A DNA stretch of 64,000 nt from Cyclospora cayetanensis (GCF_002999335.1 NW_020312646.1:124001-188000), one strand, 5' to 3'; counted from the stretch's first letter, positions 48,501 through 58,700 are shown. Notes: generated by a model from the sequence alone, not told the origin. Made by a program: numbers and translations.

Positions 48501-50306
48501 TGGCTGCCGGCAGCAGCGCGTCGCCGTCTCCCCCCAGAGGCAGAAAGTCTTCGTCGGTACCCCCAGAGGGAACAGCACCCCGCTCCACAGAGCTGCACTT
48601 GGGAAGAGTGTAGGGTCCGACGTGGAGTGCCGTGTCTAAGCTCCTGATTACTGGCCTCTGACTGAATAGCAGAACCTCAACTTGATCATCCTGTATGCCC
48701 CATTCTGCGGCAAAGGCGACCGCTGCACGGAACCGAAGCTGCACGTCATTTAGATGTGCCAGCAACACCGTGATCCCTTCTTCAACAATGCGAAGCTTCA
48801 AGCTTTCCGTCAGAAAGCCGCCAAAGATACTCTTGCGGGGGCAGCCGTTCGCACTGCTATCCAGCCTTTCCAGTCTCCGACAGAGTTTCAAAAAGTCTCT
48901 AAGCTGCGGCAGCCGCATGGCTCTGGGTGGAGGCTTCCCTGCCCGAACTACGCCGCTTGTCGCCACTGCAACAGCGGCCTCAAAAGCCTTATGCAGCCGT
49001 GTGGCAACCCCCTGAATGGAGGGGAAGGCGTGGGAGACTATATGCAGAACATCCGCAGCAGAGGGAGCCGGCACGTGCAACACCATCCATGATTCGAGAA
49101 GCGGGGGCAGTGGAGGTGGCGGCTGTGTTATGGCCACATCCAGATCAGCTTCCGTCACTTGTCTCGACGCTTCTTTGCGCCTATCAGATGATTCACTTTG
49201 CTCTGCGGCTGTTGGCTCCAGTGCAAAGCGTGGCGTGAGGCCGTTTCGCCCATGCAACTGACGAGGGCACGATGCAAGTGTAGCAAACAAGGCAAAATCC
49301 GGATGGGCGCGAATCTTCCGCTGCTGCTCCTGTATGGTCAAGAATCGAGTGGCTGCCAAGCCATGCAGAAGCGCATGCACGTCGTGAGTCAGCTGCTGCA
49401 ACTGCTCGATGACAACCCAACGGCCCTCCCGCACACAGCGGGCTAAGATGCCTTCCTGCCACTCAAACTCACCAGCGCGGCGGCCACAAATCCACGAACC
49501 TGAAGAGGCAAAAACAACAACAAATAGCTGCAATCATTCGAAGCCATGGCGCTAAATGGTCTGGCAAAAAAAGAATTTCGTAACACGAGCGACTGCAGAC
49601 AGAAGCATCCCTGAAGCTTCCCTACTAGCATCTGAAATAAGTAAGCACTCGCCTAAACATCGCTAGGAAAATTGGTAGCAGGGCCTCTTTTGGTGATCCT
49701 ACAGGGTGTCTGCTAACCGTGTGCAGGAATTCAAGTTTGAATAGCTCCCCCGCCCTCTAGTTGCAAATGCCAACTTCGCGCAAGAAGCAGGAGCCGCAGG
49801 CGCACAAAACACGAAAGTGCGCCCTATCCAGCTGTCTTACCAACAAGATCTTTGGCTTCGGTCTGTTGGTCAAGAAAGAGACAGACTGGGGGTTGCCGCA
49901 TGCCGACTGCCAATGAAAGCCAGCGAACATACGAGCTTTTCCCGCTACCTGAGGGCCCATGCAGCAGTACTGGAGGCCTCACACCCCACCGGCGGGAGTT
50001 GTATGCCCAGCGCAGCTTCTGCAGTATACGGCACGCCAGCGGAGTAGCCACCAATGGAGGCAATGATGGACTTGCACTCCCCACACTCGCTCTGACAGCT
50101 CTCTCCCAAAGAGCCGCCTCCTCGCTCATGACCGAATCGAAGCCCACGGCTTCCTCAGGCTTGGGTGCCTGAAAGTTCATTGGAGTAGCAAGTGCATCTA
50201 AGGGGGGAAATCTTGCTGCTGTCGCGGCTGTGGCCGATTCTGTGAACTTGGATTTTCGCCGGGAGTGGCGAGAGCCTTGCTGGGGCCTACGGCTCATTGG
50301 TTCCAT
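19997..50306 (-). CDS. MDN1: Midasin (MDN1/Rea1), giant AAA ATPase of 60S ribosome assembly
   Basis: Midasin strips assembly factors from pre-60S particles in nucleolus and nucleoplasm. Exons read in order: 50306-49841, 49499-46695, 46519-46160, 45895-45594, 45179-41428, 40895-40064, 39538-38872, 38583-32474, 32270-31849, 31635-30474, 30214-28553, 28424-25974, 25817-25404, 25285-24598, 23783-23666, 23422 to about 22872, 22494-22105, 21951-21835, 21562-21354, 20614-19997. Phase closes at every junction except the one near 22.5-22.9 kb. The total is about 24 kb of coding sequence, about 8,000 aa, against 4910 (yeast) and 5596 (human). All midasin parts are present in order: short N-terminus, six AAA modules, long helical linker, the D/E-rich region with GTGLGEGEGARDASEQIEEE, and the C-terminal MIDAS domain ending FPYYAVV...VIRQWVEATASD. 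Start is the ATG at 50306. Family identity is certain; a few exon borders are provisional, notably the acceptor at 32270. Confidence 0.95.
22000..22036. repeat. AT dinucleotide repeat in midasin intron
   Basis: Run of tatata over about 35 bp between the exons ending at 22105 and starting at 21951. Confidence 0.85.
22105..25817 (-). other. MDN1: Midasin segment: D/E-rich tether
   Basis: Exons 25817-25404, 25285-24598, 23783-23666, about 23422-22872 and 22494-22105 encode mostly Glu, Asp, Ala and Gln. The segment opens with DKAMEVSMHFEGD, like the midasin DKGIEMxxDFEG motif. It also has LPDNPLGDDDDGAVERWLQR, like the NPLRxPGDxxxxWxRRL block. A six-Gln run lies in the 118-bp exon. The donor near 22.87 kb and its junction to 22494 are not resolved. 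Confidence 0.85.
28464..28540. repeat. CA dinucleotide repeat filling a 128-bp midasin intron
   Basis: About 35 CA units between donor 28552 and acceptor 28425. The flanking exons join in phase 0 as EEIF|KYVYLRAC. Confidence 0.9.
30228..30400. repeat. CATA microsatellite in midasin intron
   Basis: acatacat and acataaac units occupy most of intron 30215-30473. Confidence 0.9.
37300..39538 (-). other. MDN1: Midasin segment: AAA6 with intron-split P-loop
   Basis: The P-loop GERGGGKTS is divided by intron 7. The exon ending at 38872 gives GERGG plus one base; the exon starting at 38583 completes GGA-AAG-ACG. The Walker B position reads RWLLLKDAHLCSPSVLDRLN (about 37850), with KD in place of DE, as in other midasins where this module is degenerate. 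About 245 residues separate the two motifs. Confidence 0.9.
38763..38846. repeat. 17-bp minisatellite in midasin intron 7
   Basis: Unit ccccatccacctcccct repeated at exactly 17-bp spacing, four full copies plus flanking C/T-rich sequence. It lies in the intron that splits the AAA6 P-loop. Confidence 0.9.
39555..39790. repeat. CATA/CACATA microsatellite in midasin intron 6
   Basis: About 235 bp of acacatacata units between exons 40895-40064 and 39538-38872. Confidence 0.9.
40922..41312. repeat. CATATA microsatellites in midasin intron 5
   Basis: Two blocks of catatacacata and tatatata (about 40922-41190 and 41276-41312) inside the intron joining the AAA5 exons. Confidence 0.9.
42430..42578 (-). 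repeat. Coding GAT/ATC repeat giving poly-Ser in midasin AAA4
   Basis: The plus strand reads gatgatgat; the gene strand reads tcatcatca and encodes a Ser tract broken by Leu, Thr and Phe. The frame remains open across the whole 3.75-kb exon, so it is translated. It is the only long trinucleotide tract here that is not CAG-derived. Confidence 0.9.
45594..50306 (-). other. MDN1: Midasin segment: N-terminus and AAA1-AAA3
   Basis: AAA1 has Walker A GPSGSGKSS (about 49932-49960) and, across intron 1, KDLVG|SWICGRRAGEFEWQ. Its Walker B equivalent is RWVVIEQL, lacking the DE pair. AAA2 has GDTGAGKTF (about 48337-48360) and LLLDEINLAP (about 47571-47600), separated by about 250 residues. AAA3 has GPTSCGKTS, the midasin hallmark RINNHEHTDIQEYVGSY, and VLIDELNLAPSEVLE|ALNRLLDSNREL across intron 3. 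These blocks match midasin of other eukaryotes closely. Confidence 0.93.
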
Positions 50307-51394
50307 AGTTGACGGCGCTTCTGTTGGTTTGCTGGAAGATAACGCTCAAGTAGGGTGTGCCTCTATGAGCTTGGCAAGAAGCTGCCGGGCTCTTGGTTCG
50401 TGATGCGATATTGGGCAGCAACGTTTGCTGTGGTGTCAAAGAAAAGCAAACTGCTGGCGTAACTTTGTGTCAAAGGATCTAACGTAGCATTCAGAAAGGA
50501 CTGCTAGCACTAAATTTTCCGTGCCCTCCAATGAGAGAACCCCCGAAGTAAACTTCACGGAGGACGAAGCTTGATCATTTAGTCCCCAAGCTGAGAAACT
50601 CGGCAGTCTCTTACAAATCACCTGTTTAGCTGCATTCTTTCCGGGTGAAAGGACGCTTGTAGAGTCTGCGGAACTGCTGCCACGGAGCCTTCCAGTCAAG
50701 GACCACTGTGGGCCAAGTAGAAATCCGCTGATATTGTTCCCTCGTTCAGCGGTAGATAGGTCCCCATCCAGAGTTCCTGCCCACAATAAGGGCTTAATCC
50801 ACCTAAAACAAGCAGAAAATCGGGAAGAAGCTACTTTTTGGGTAGTTGGGGCTCATGGCTCGGTTAACGGGTGGGACTGAGCTTGTGGGGAAGGATCGGG
50901 GCCGAAATTTTCACTCCGTTTTCTACCTATCTCTTGTGATTCATAATGTCAACTTGGAGCCTCGTGGCTAGTATTTTTGCCTCCTCTGATTAGTAACAGA
51001 AGAGAGACGCGTATATGCATATTTGCATGGAGTAGCACAGTACTGGCAAACTATGCGCATAGTACAGGAACTTTCGGCGGCGCCAGAGAGGCAGTAAAAC
51101 TGCATCTCAGTCATGAGTTCCTAGCGGAAGCAACGCTTTCGGAAAAAAGTCTGCCTTGCAAGGCAAACAAGCATATACTACATTCGGTAGCGTGACAGAA
51201 TGCAGGACTGGTCTGCCTGCAGAAGACTACCAACCACTGTACAGCGTTTTATAAGTACAAACCACGCACATAAAAACCAATTCTAAATACTGGTTTTTCA
51301 ATCGCCCAACTAGGGTTACATACTGCGGTGTTTAGTTCAGGTGTACGCACGCACCCAGCGTAGTGCGCTGCAACTTGGCAGCACGCGACGATGC
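50307..51394. other. Divergent intergenic region between midasin and the secreted-protein gene
   Basis: About 1.1 kb, more AT-rich than the DNA to its left and free of CAG repeats. It must hold the midasin promoter and probably that of the gene at 51443. A 116-codon minus frame (50436-50786) starts on TTG and resembles nothing I know; I do not call it. Confidence 0.5.
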
Positions 51395-51442
51395 ATGAAT
51401 GCAACGTTTTGTATTACGGCTGCTTTATATCTGTTAGAAGCC

Positions 51443-52217
51443 ATGCGAGTCTCATTCGTACATCGCGGCTGCATTTGTGCAGGACTTGTCCTCTTGCTGT
51501 GCGACAGGATCACGTGCACATCACTGCGGCTCTCACACAGGGTACGAGAAGAGGGCGAAGAACTCACGGTGAGTCAAGCGATCACGTAAGTTTACGCCTT
51601 TATTCTCCATAAATACTGACGTAGGAAGAAGAACGCGAGGATGATGTAGAAAGAACGGCCGAGGAGCTAGAAGAGCAAGTTCAAAGGTGCAGAAAGAAGC
51701 CATTCCGCAGCACCCGAAAGACGCATGATGATTAAATTTTTTTTTTAGAGATACAGCTCTTGAGATGAAACTCGAGCATGCACGAGATTTCGCAGAAGAT
51801 GCCGAAATGGAAGAAGTGAGTGGTTAGCGGCATTCGGTTTTCTGTGAGCGGTCTACAACTCTGTTCAAAGGAGAACGCCGAGGATGCTATTGCAAAGGCG
51901 GCCTTAGAAAAGGAGCAGGAAGTACGTGTTGCCCACATCGCCACATCTAAGCGATCGACAAAGTTTTAATGCCCTTTCTAGGAGAAAGCTGAAAGTCCCG
52001 ACAACAAACTCGAGGCCATGATGCACGAGCTGATCGCCGTACGTTAATGCTTTATCTCGGTTCACCGATGATGACGGTGGATTTTCATAGCCAACTCGTA
52101 AACAGGTGGCCTATAGGCTCAGAGAAGTTAACCAGGTATTTTGGTTGATGTATTACATTAAAGCCGCACTGAAATTCCCCATGAATCCTCATACAGAAAC
52201 TCGCCATCCTCGACTAG
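51443..52217 (+). CDS. Small secreted acidic helical protein, seven exons
   Basis: Exons: 51443-51568, 51625-51686, 51749-51815, 51871-51921, 51982-52038, 52091-52135, 52197-52217. Every intron is 52-62 bp with clean donors (gtgagt, gtgcag, gtgagt, gtacgt, gtacgt, gtattt) and cag, tag or aag acceptors. Phases close to a 142-aa protein ending at TAG 52217. It begins MRVSFVHRG followed by CICAGLVLLLC, a typical signal peptide. The rest is highly charged and helical (REEGEEL, ERTAEELEEQVQR, EMKLEHARDFAEDAEMEE, DAIAKAALEKEQE), like a coiled coil. An in-frame ATG at 51395 would add 16 residues. No family recognised; it could be a secretory-organelle or parasitophorous-vacuole protein, but that is only inference. 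Confidence 0.72.
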
Positions 52218-52757
52218 AGTGACTACCATGATTTCGGCTACAAAAAAACTTTTACGGCTGATTTGGGCTGTCATGGATACTCCAGGCATTTTATGTCCCT
52301 GGGTTTGCCGTTTCGCCTATGATTAAACCATGCACCTTCAGCCATGTATCATTGCGTGAATCGATATTGAACACGCGTTCAACGCCTGGTATTGCTAGCC
52401 CTTTCCTGTATGACCCTTTTCCTGTATCTGGTTCTAAAACTACAAAACATAGAGATTTGTGGCAGTAATTCTACAAAAGTTTTCCCAAATGTAGCCACGG
52501 GCCAGATGCACTAACTGTTATGTGGTCTGCAACTCCTGGGGGCCATCTGCATCCCTGGCAGAAACAGCAGTCATCCCGTACTCACCACAAAAATATCGTT
52601 AAGAACCATTAGTATCTACCATTTTTGATTCAGAAGTTGCTCTCAGACCCTTCATTTGCGTTGCCAGTACTCCACCGACGATACGAATGGTTACAGTAGA
52701 GGGTGTGAAAAACTAGAGAAAGGTTCGAAAAACAGCTTCAATGTACTTCAAAGTGTC
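52218..52757. other. Intergenic region between the secreted-protein gene and NME7
   Basis: 540 bp with no CAG, CT or CA repeats. The open frame of NME7 extends upstream to 52656 but without an ATG. Nothing else supported. Confidence 0.5.
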
Positions 52758-54495
52758 ATGGAGACCCCAGAGATGCTCGCATTTCACGTATCCTGGGATG
52801 CGTCTGGCACTGGAGACATCAAGGAGCTCATAATGATTTACTACACGAGCGACAGCACCCTCGAGTTGCGAAAACCCCAGAGCAGCACCCTGCACTTGAA
52901 ACGCGTGAAAGTCCCCCGTAGCCTGACTAAATCCTTTTTTGTTGGTGCCCAGCTTGTAGTTTTCTCCCGTCATTTACGCATTGTGGACATCGCAAATAAG
53001 CAGACCCAGGCCTACCTCCAGCATTCAATGGAACCGGTAATCTGTATATGGCGGGCCTCCGATCCCCAAAAGTACTCAGATGAGCTACAGATACTATTGG
53101 ACTCTGGCTTGATCCTGACGAATTGCAAGCTGCTCTCCCTAGAGGGGACCCTAGGCGACTATATACGAAGCTGCTCTCCGGGATTTAGCATGACTGGCGA
53201 AATCTCCGTAATGTCTGCTTCGGCCGTCGCTTGTTTTGTTCTACGAGGAGAACAAGCATCAAAAGTGTACGAACAGGTGTTTAAAAGAGGTGCTCACACG
53301 TCAGACCATGTACTGGTTTGCTTGGAACATCTTGTGGTCATCCCAGCTTTGCTCACAATGGCTGTGAATCCGTTTTGCATTGGGGGAACGCATTTGCATT
53401 CAAAAAGTTACAGGATCACTTCTCTTTTTGTCACACTCTTTTCTGGCTTCAGAGTCGCTTCCAAGAGTGCAGAACTTCCCGAAGTCCTGCACTCCCAGGG
53501 TAACGAGGCGCCGAGCACTGTGGAGCAACTTGCTCTCGCGCTTACAAGCAAAGCAGCAGACACGACATTCAACGTGGTGGCTCCAGAAGTAACCTGTTGC
53601 GTCATAAAGCCACACGCGCTACAGCACACAGGGCTTGTCCTTCGAGAGATCCTGACAAGCGGACTCTCTATTGGGGCAATGCAAAGTTTCCGTCTGACGA
53701 ACTTGGCTGCCATGGAGTTCCTAGAGGTGTACAAGACAGTCCTGAAGGAGTACCCCCAGGTACAAAAAGCCCCTTCTTCACCATGTTCTCCGCTTCATTC
53801 AAAAGCTTCCCTGCTCGTTCAGGTGGACCAATAAGTCTAGCGCCGTCCTCACGTATCCCGGTCCGCCCCCCTGAACCTCTATGTGTACTGGGCTGCAGAT
53901 GGTGGAGGAGCTGACAAATGGCACAGTTGTGGCGCTCCAGTTGGAAGGCCCTGACGCTGTTTCCCGCCTTAGGCGCCTCGCAGGTAAGGCATGACAAACG
54001 CTGCTCGCTATACACGTGTACGTGAGTCAGACGAAAACGATCAGGCTGCCATATCAGTGGCGCGTGCAAACGTTCATGTGTCTATATCATGGTATAATTT
54101 CTAGATCCTAGTGACTAGCTTAGTCCGAGGTAGTCGCCAGTCACGATTCAGACTTCTGCACCCCCGAAATACAATCTGCATCTGTCGATACACAGGAAAA
54201 TAACGTTAAAGAACCCTGGACCTTTACGTGTACGCGTATCTGTAGTCGCGTGTGTCCAGGGCCGTATGACCCAGAGGTGGGTCGCTGTTTGCACCCCGCG
54301 ACGCTGCGAGCTAGATTGGGAGCCGATGTGGCACGCAATGCGCTACATTGCACGGACCTTCAAGAGGACGGCCCTTTGGAGTGTAGTTATTTTTTTCAGC
54401 TGGTAGCCGGCGCGGCCTCAACAGAGTGCATCAAGGGGAACCCCGAGCCCCGGCTTAAGACGCCACAACACTTAGGCCAGAGCGACACAATATAA
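52758..54495 (+). CDS. NME7: NME7-like protein: DM10 plus two nucleoside diphosphate kinase domains
   Basis: NME7 binds microtubules: it is a gamma-tubulin ring-complex partner and an inner protein of axonemal doublets. Exons: 52758-53759, 53899-53983, 54260-54495; 1323 nt, 440 aa, phases closing. The start METPEMLAFHVSWDAS matches the short NME7 N-terminus. The DM10 domain follows: LIMIYYTSDSTLEL, LKRVKVPRSL, FFVGAQLVVFSRHLRIVDIAN. The first NDK domain (VICIWRASDPQ onward) is highly diverged. The second is well conserved: TCCVIKPHALQHTGLVLREI, EFLEVYKTVLKEYPQ|MVEELTNGTVVALQLEG, LAG|PYDPEVGRCLHPATLRA and ALHCTDLQEDGPLE, with the catalytic His in HCTD. Human NME7 is 376 aa. In a coccidian the likely setting is the flagellated microgamete and basal body. 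No homopolymer tracts, unlike the genes to its left. Confidence 0.9.
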
Positions 54496-54764
54496 TCTAG
54501 ACAAAGCCAGCGGTGGCACGCGAGAAGTAAACAGGGTATTTGCAGACGCGTAACGTCTACAAACACGTGCATATAAAATCTTTCTGGTGGGAGTAGAGTC
54601 TTAGCAGAGCGCTGCCCCGCCAATTTCTGTTGACTCAACAGGAACTCCCAAAAATGCGCGGCCGGTTCCCCAGCTCGTGCATCTTGGGAACTCCCCTAGG
54701 CGGCCTCTTACCGTGCAGTGCCCCTTCCCACTAGCAGCAGCCTGAGAAAAAGGTGAAGGCTGTG

Positions 54765-55739
54765 TCAGACCATGAAGCTTTTCCCACATCCGCAGGAGTG
54801 CTTTTGGTTTGGATTGTTGAAGACAAATCCCGTCTGTACCTCCTCGTCCACAAAATCCACCTGAGTCCCGACCAGTAGCATCACGGCGTCAGCTGCCACG
54901 CGGATTTCGACCTCCCCCACTTTTACCACTTCATCCACCCTCCAGTCTTTGCCTCGCCTCGTTGGAGCCTCTTCAAGGGGCTCAGAGCTTGATTTTGCCT
55001 CGCCACGAGACACTGTCTTGGGATCGGAGTCCCCCCCTAACGCCCCTTCCGCGTAAAGGGCCACGTCGTAAGCCATGCCGCTGCAGCCTTGCCTCTTCAG
55101 GCTGATGCGTATACCCGACGCCCTCGGCTGTGGCTCAGCCCCCCGAGCCTCCGCCTGCTCGAGACACCTGTTGTAACCCTCTACAAGCTCCTTGATGTGG
55201 GCAACTGCAGCCTCTGTGGCGGAGAGAAGAGGCGGCAACTCCCGAGACCGCCGAGTTGCACGCGCATTCTTGTCCGCTGCAATAAGTGGCGAAGCTGCCT
55301 TCTTGTGTGGAAGCTCTTTCACATCTCGGTGATCCCCCGACGCTGAAGCGCCTTCGTCATGTCCACTTGAACGCGGGGGCCCCTGCAAGCCCCGCCGCCG
55401 AGACTGAGGTGGATATACCTCAGCAAACTCTAAAAATGCTGCGCTGCAGTCGCCGCTGTGGTTGGTAATGCTGGTGGTTGCTGACGGCCCACACAAGGCT
55501 CCTAGACTTTCCCCAGGACCGAGAGAGGTTTTGGAGGGGCCATCAAGGCTTGGCTTTCCCGCCATTTGCTGGAAGTGCGCTGCTCGCTGCATCGCTGCAT
55601 CCCGTGGCCTCTCGAACGATGAATGAAAGACTGGTGCGAAGGCTCGAAGACGTGCCGGGGGGCCCTCGGGGGCCCTCGCCAAGGGCCTCCGGCAGACGCG
55701 GGCTTCCGCCAGGTGCCGGAGGGGGCGTCCGAGCAACAT
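54765..55739 (-). CDS. A-type iron-sulphur cluster carrier (ISCA/HesB family)
   Basis: Carries or transfers Fe-S clusters; with IBA57 it forms the late [4Fe-4S] assembly module. Single exon, ATG at 55739, 324 aa. The C-terminal half is the HesB domain: LSATEAAVAHIKELVE, IRISLKRQGCSGMAYDVALY (first Cys ligand), VVKVGEVEIRVAADAVMLLVGTQVDFV, GFVFNNPNQKHSCGCGKSF (Cys-Gly-Cys pair). All three cysteines are present. An insertion of about 35 charged residues lies between the first Cys strand and VVKVG. The N-terminus (MLLGRPLRHLAEARVCRRPL) is Arg-rich and lacks acid, like a mitochondrial leader. About 190 residues of low complexity precede the domain. Whether it is the mitochondrial ISCA or the apicoplast SufA cannot be decided from sequence alone. 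Confidence 0.88.
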   Translation of the reverse strand: MLLGRPLRHLAEARVCRRPLARAPEGPPARLRAFAPVFHSSFERPRDAAMQRAAHFQQMAGKPSLDGPSKTSLGPGESLGALCGPSATTSITNHSGDCSAAFLEFAEVYPPQSRRRGLQGPPRSSGHDEGASASGDHRDVKELPHKKAASPLIAADKNARATRRSRELPPLLSATEAAVAHIKELVEGYNRCLEQAEARGAEPQPRASGIRISLKRQGCSGMAYDVALYAEGALGGDSDPKTVSRGEAKSSSEPLEEAPTRRGKDWRVDEVVKVGEVEIRVAADAVMLLVGTQVDFVDEEVQTGFVFNNPNQKHSCGCGKSFMV

Positions 55740-58700
55740 ACTGAGCAGCTTGAAACGAGACCTTCTCCGCCTTTCGCTGCAGATCGCTGCGGCGTCACTG
55801 CGGCTTCTGGAAACTTACGAGCAGCGGAGGAGCTGCTGCAGCTGGTTTGCTGTTGATTGCTGAAAAAGCCCAGGGAGTACAACAAGCACCTCTCGCCCGG
55901 GAAGGAGGCAGTAGCAACTCTACACACCCTTAAAGACCACAGCAAAAGGCAAGCAGGAGACTAGGGGATGGCATTCTGGAGAGAGCGTAGCATAAGCCGG
56001 CCTTGGACAGACCGATGATAAAATGTGAGGGCCCCGCCAGTGGCGCCGGCAAACCCTCGGCGACCCCGTCGGGGGCCCTTGAGAGCCAAATACCGAGCGC
56101 ATTAGGGCCCCTCCCTGTCTTGCAAGATGTGGGTACAAGTTGGCGGCATCTGAGGCCACAAAACTGCGCTCTGGATGGGCCTGGCGTGGCGTGCTGCGAT
56201 AAACGGGAAGGCAGAGCAGGGAGCGAGGCTTTACGTTCTCCTGCGAGCCGAAACTCCTCTGTTCGTCGAAGGCAAACATATGAAAAACTCGAGTATCAAA
56301 TGTTGGAGCAGAAGAGGCAGAGGAGCAGCGCACCTTTCGGGGGAGGCGGCGGCCAGTCCCAGGAAGCCCCCGGGCATTGCGGACGGTGCCCGTTGACTAC
56401 GTTGCCTGTTCTACTAATACAATCTGTTTTGTTGGCAAAAAAGTACAGAAAACTGTGTGCACTAGGAGCTAACCAGTCTTCTTCTTGCATGGGGGCTTTC
56501 CGCACTCTAACCTGCCTTGTTCGCCCAGAAATGGACCAGCAAGAAGCTGGATAATCGATGATATGGAGCCCGTGCATTGAGATCCCTCTATGTCTTCCTT
56601 CCACTTTCCTACATTGTATTGGCTACATATGTAGGTATTCGTGTGCCTGGGATTGGTATTTTTCTCGATGGCTCTTGCTGTATCATGATCCACCTGTGTA
56701 TTTTGTGCAATTGAACAAACTCAGAAACACTTTTGCTAACTCCGGTCCCCTTGCAGTCTGTGTTGATTTTCCAAGTAGAACCTTATACATAAATAACTCA
56801 GTAATGCTCTAGACCTGCGCAGAGGGTCCCTTCGCCCAATCTGGAATGCAGTCGCTGTTTCACCGCTTGTAGTAAGGCACCTATGGTCTACGTTATGAGC
56901 CACCTCATATACCCCAAACGCAATTCAAAACTTCTTCGAGAGCTATGAGGTGTCCAAAATTAATAATCTGATCCTTTTCCTGATTGTGTCCCCAACATTT
57001 TGGGACATGAAGGGATTGGGACCTCTAAGGTGCACGTTGCTGCATCCTTTACGCACTCCAATAACGCACAGCTAGATGCAAATAGCATCAAGCGAACGCA
57101 GGCAACATTGCGTCTTCTTGTTTCAAGCTAACGCTACTGTGTGATAGGAAGCATACGAACCGAACAACCACCTAGCCAATTGTTTAGTAGTTCGTAAAGA
57201 TTGCAGTGTGTATCAATGATAGTGTAGTGCGAAGTTACACCTCAACACTTTCTAGTACGGCAAGAAAGCCTTCCGTCAAACCGGTTTTATATGCACAGAA
57301 TAGAGAATCGCAACGCCACAGTGTCCAAGTCACTGTGGAGCAAGGGCGGTGCTCTCTGCGTTTCCACCTGAATAACCGGACCTTCGGATTGAGTCGACAC
57401 AGCCAGAAGCAGCTCCAGAGAGGCCCAGCGGAAAAAGGCACAGAGCTGCGTCTACGACATTCGCGCCCGCTTTATTCTTTCAAAAAAGGTGGCTACGTTG
57501 TCGGGAAAGTTTCAAACGTGCAGCTTCCAGACGTGTTTCTGTACACTGATTTGGCTTGTGGGCTCGGGCACGTCTGCTTAGTGTAACTCGCGCCTTTCCT
57601 TCACTCCAGGTTTCCGGATGCCAGGGGAAACCTCAAAAGATTTAGTCAACTTCTGAGGGCGTCCAACCACACATTTCATAGGAACAGCTCACAGGAACCT
57701 CTACGCGTCCTTCCCCAGTGACAGGCCCATCGTGCAACAGCTGGGCGTTCACACTCACCTCCCCCGTTCACATGGACACAGGAAAACAGTATAGATAGAC
57801 TCCATGACGGACACCAGACGAGAATGCGCTGCTCTTACGGCCACACCCTAATTGACATTTGCATCCTAAATAGTCTCTTCATCATGTGCTTGCCGGGTGG
57901 TCACACTGGCTTCATTCGGTTCGGGAACCAGCGTTACACACCCTGATCTAAGCATGTGTCTAATAAAAGCTGCATTTTGAAGGCCCTCGACGGCCCTTCT
58001 CAGGATCTTGTGCCCTTGAACGCATTTTCTACCCACTAATCTTGGATAGAGGGCCAGTGTCTATGAGACAGCAGTAGCATACGGGCTCTCCTGCTCGAGT
58101 AGCTTTTGCTGCAACTCCGAAGCTTTCCAATGCCTCATGCAGTCTCCCATGACACTCACTCCTATTGTCTCGGCAGGACGACAGGAAACAGTCTTCTGTT
58201 GCGACAACCGATTACAGCTAGCTGCCACAACGTGGAAAGAGGAACCGAGGCCGCACAGACCCTCTAGAATGCTGCGTTCCAACTATCGTTCTAGCTCGTA
58301 AAGCAGCGTCCTTAGAGAGAATTTACTAGACTGCTAAATGCTTTCAACAGACTCTCCCTTCTGGGGTGTCCTGCCTGCCGTTTGCCGCACAATCTTCATA
58401 CCTTCAAACATTTGAGGCACGCCCATCGGGGGGCTTGGCTGCCGAAAGGCAGCAACACAACTGGTGATGAGCCCCCTATCGCTATACCTGGCTGTGTTGT
58501 AAGACAAGGCTTAAAAATAGCACCTGGGCACGCCTGATGCACAATCGCCGTATACTACTTCAAGTGCACGTGCCCTAACAGCGGAACCGACCGCAGCAAA
58601 AATGCTCCAGAAATATTCAAGGGGGTCCGTCTTAGTGGAGCTCTAACGCTAGGGATCCCCAAATCTCAGATTTTAGAGACAAAATACTGTCACGACGGCG

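Noticed and set aside
57206..57586. 126-codon plus frame as a gene
   Set aside because: No ATG at its start, no recognised motif and no partner exons found.
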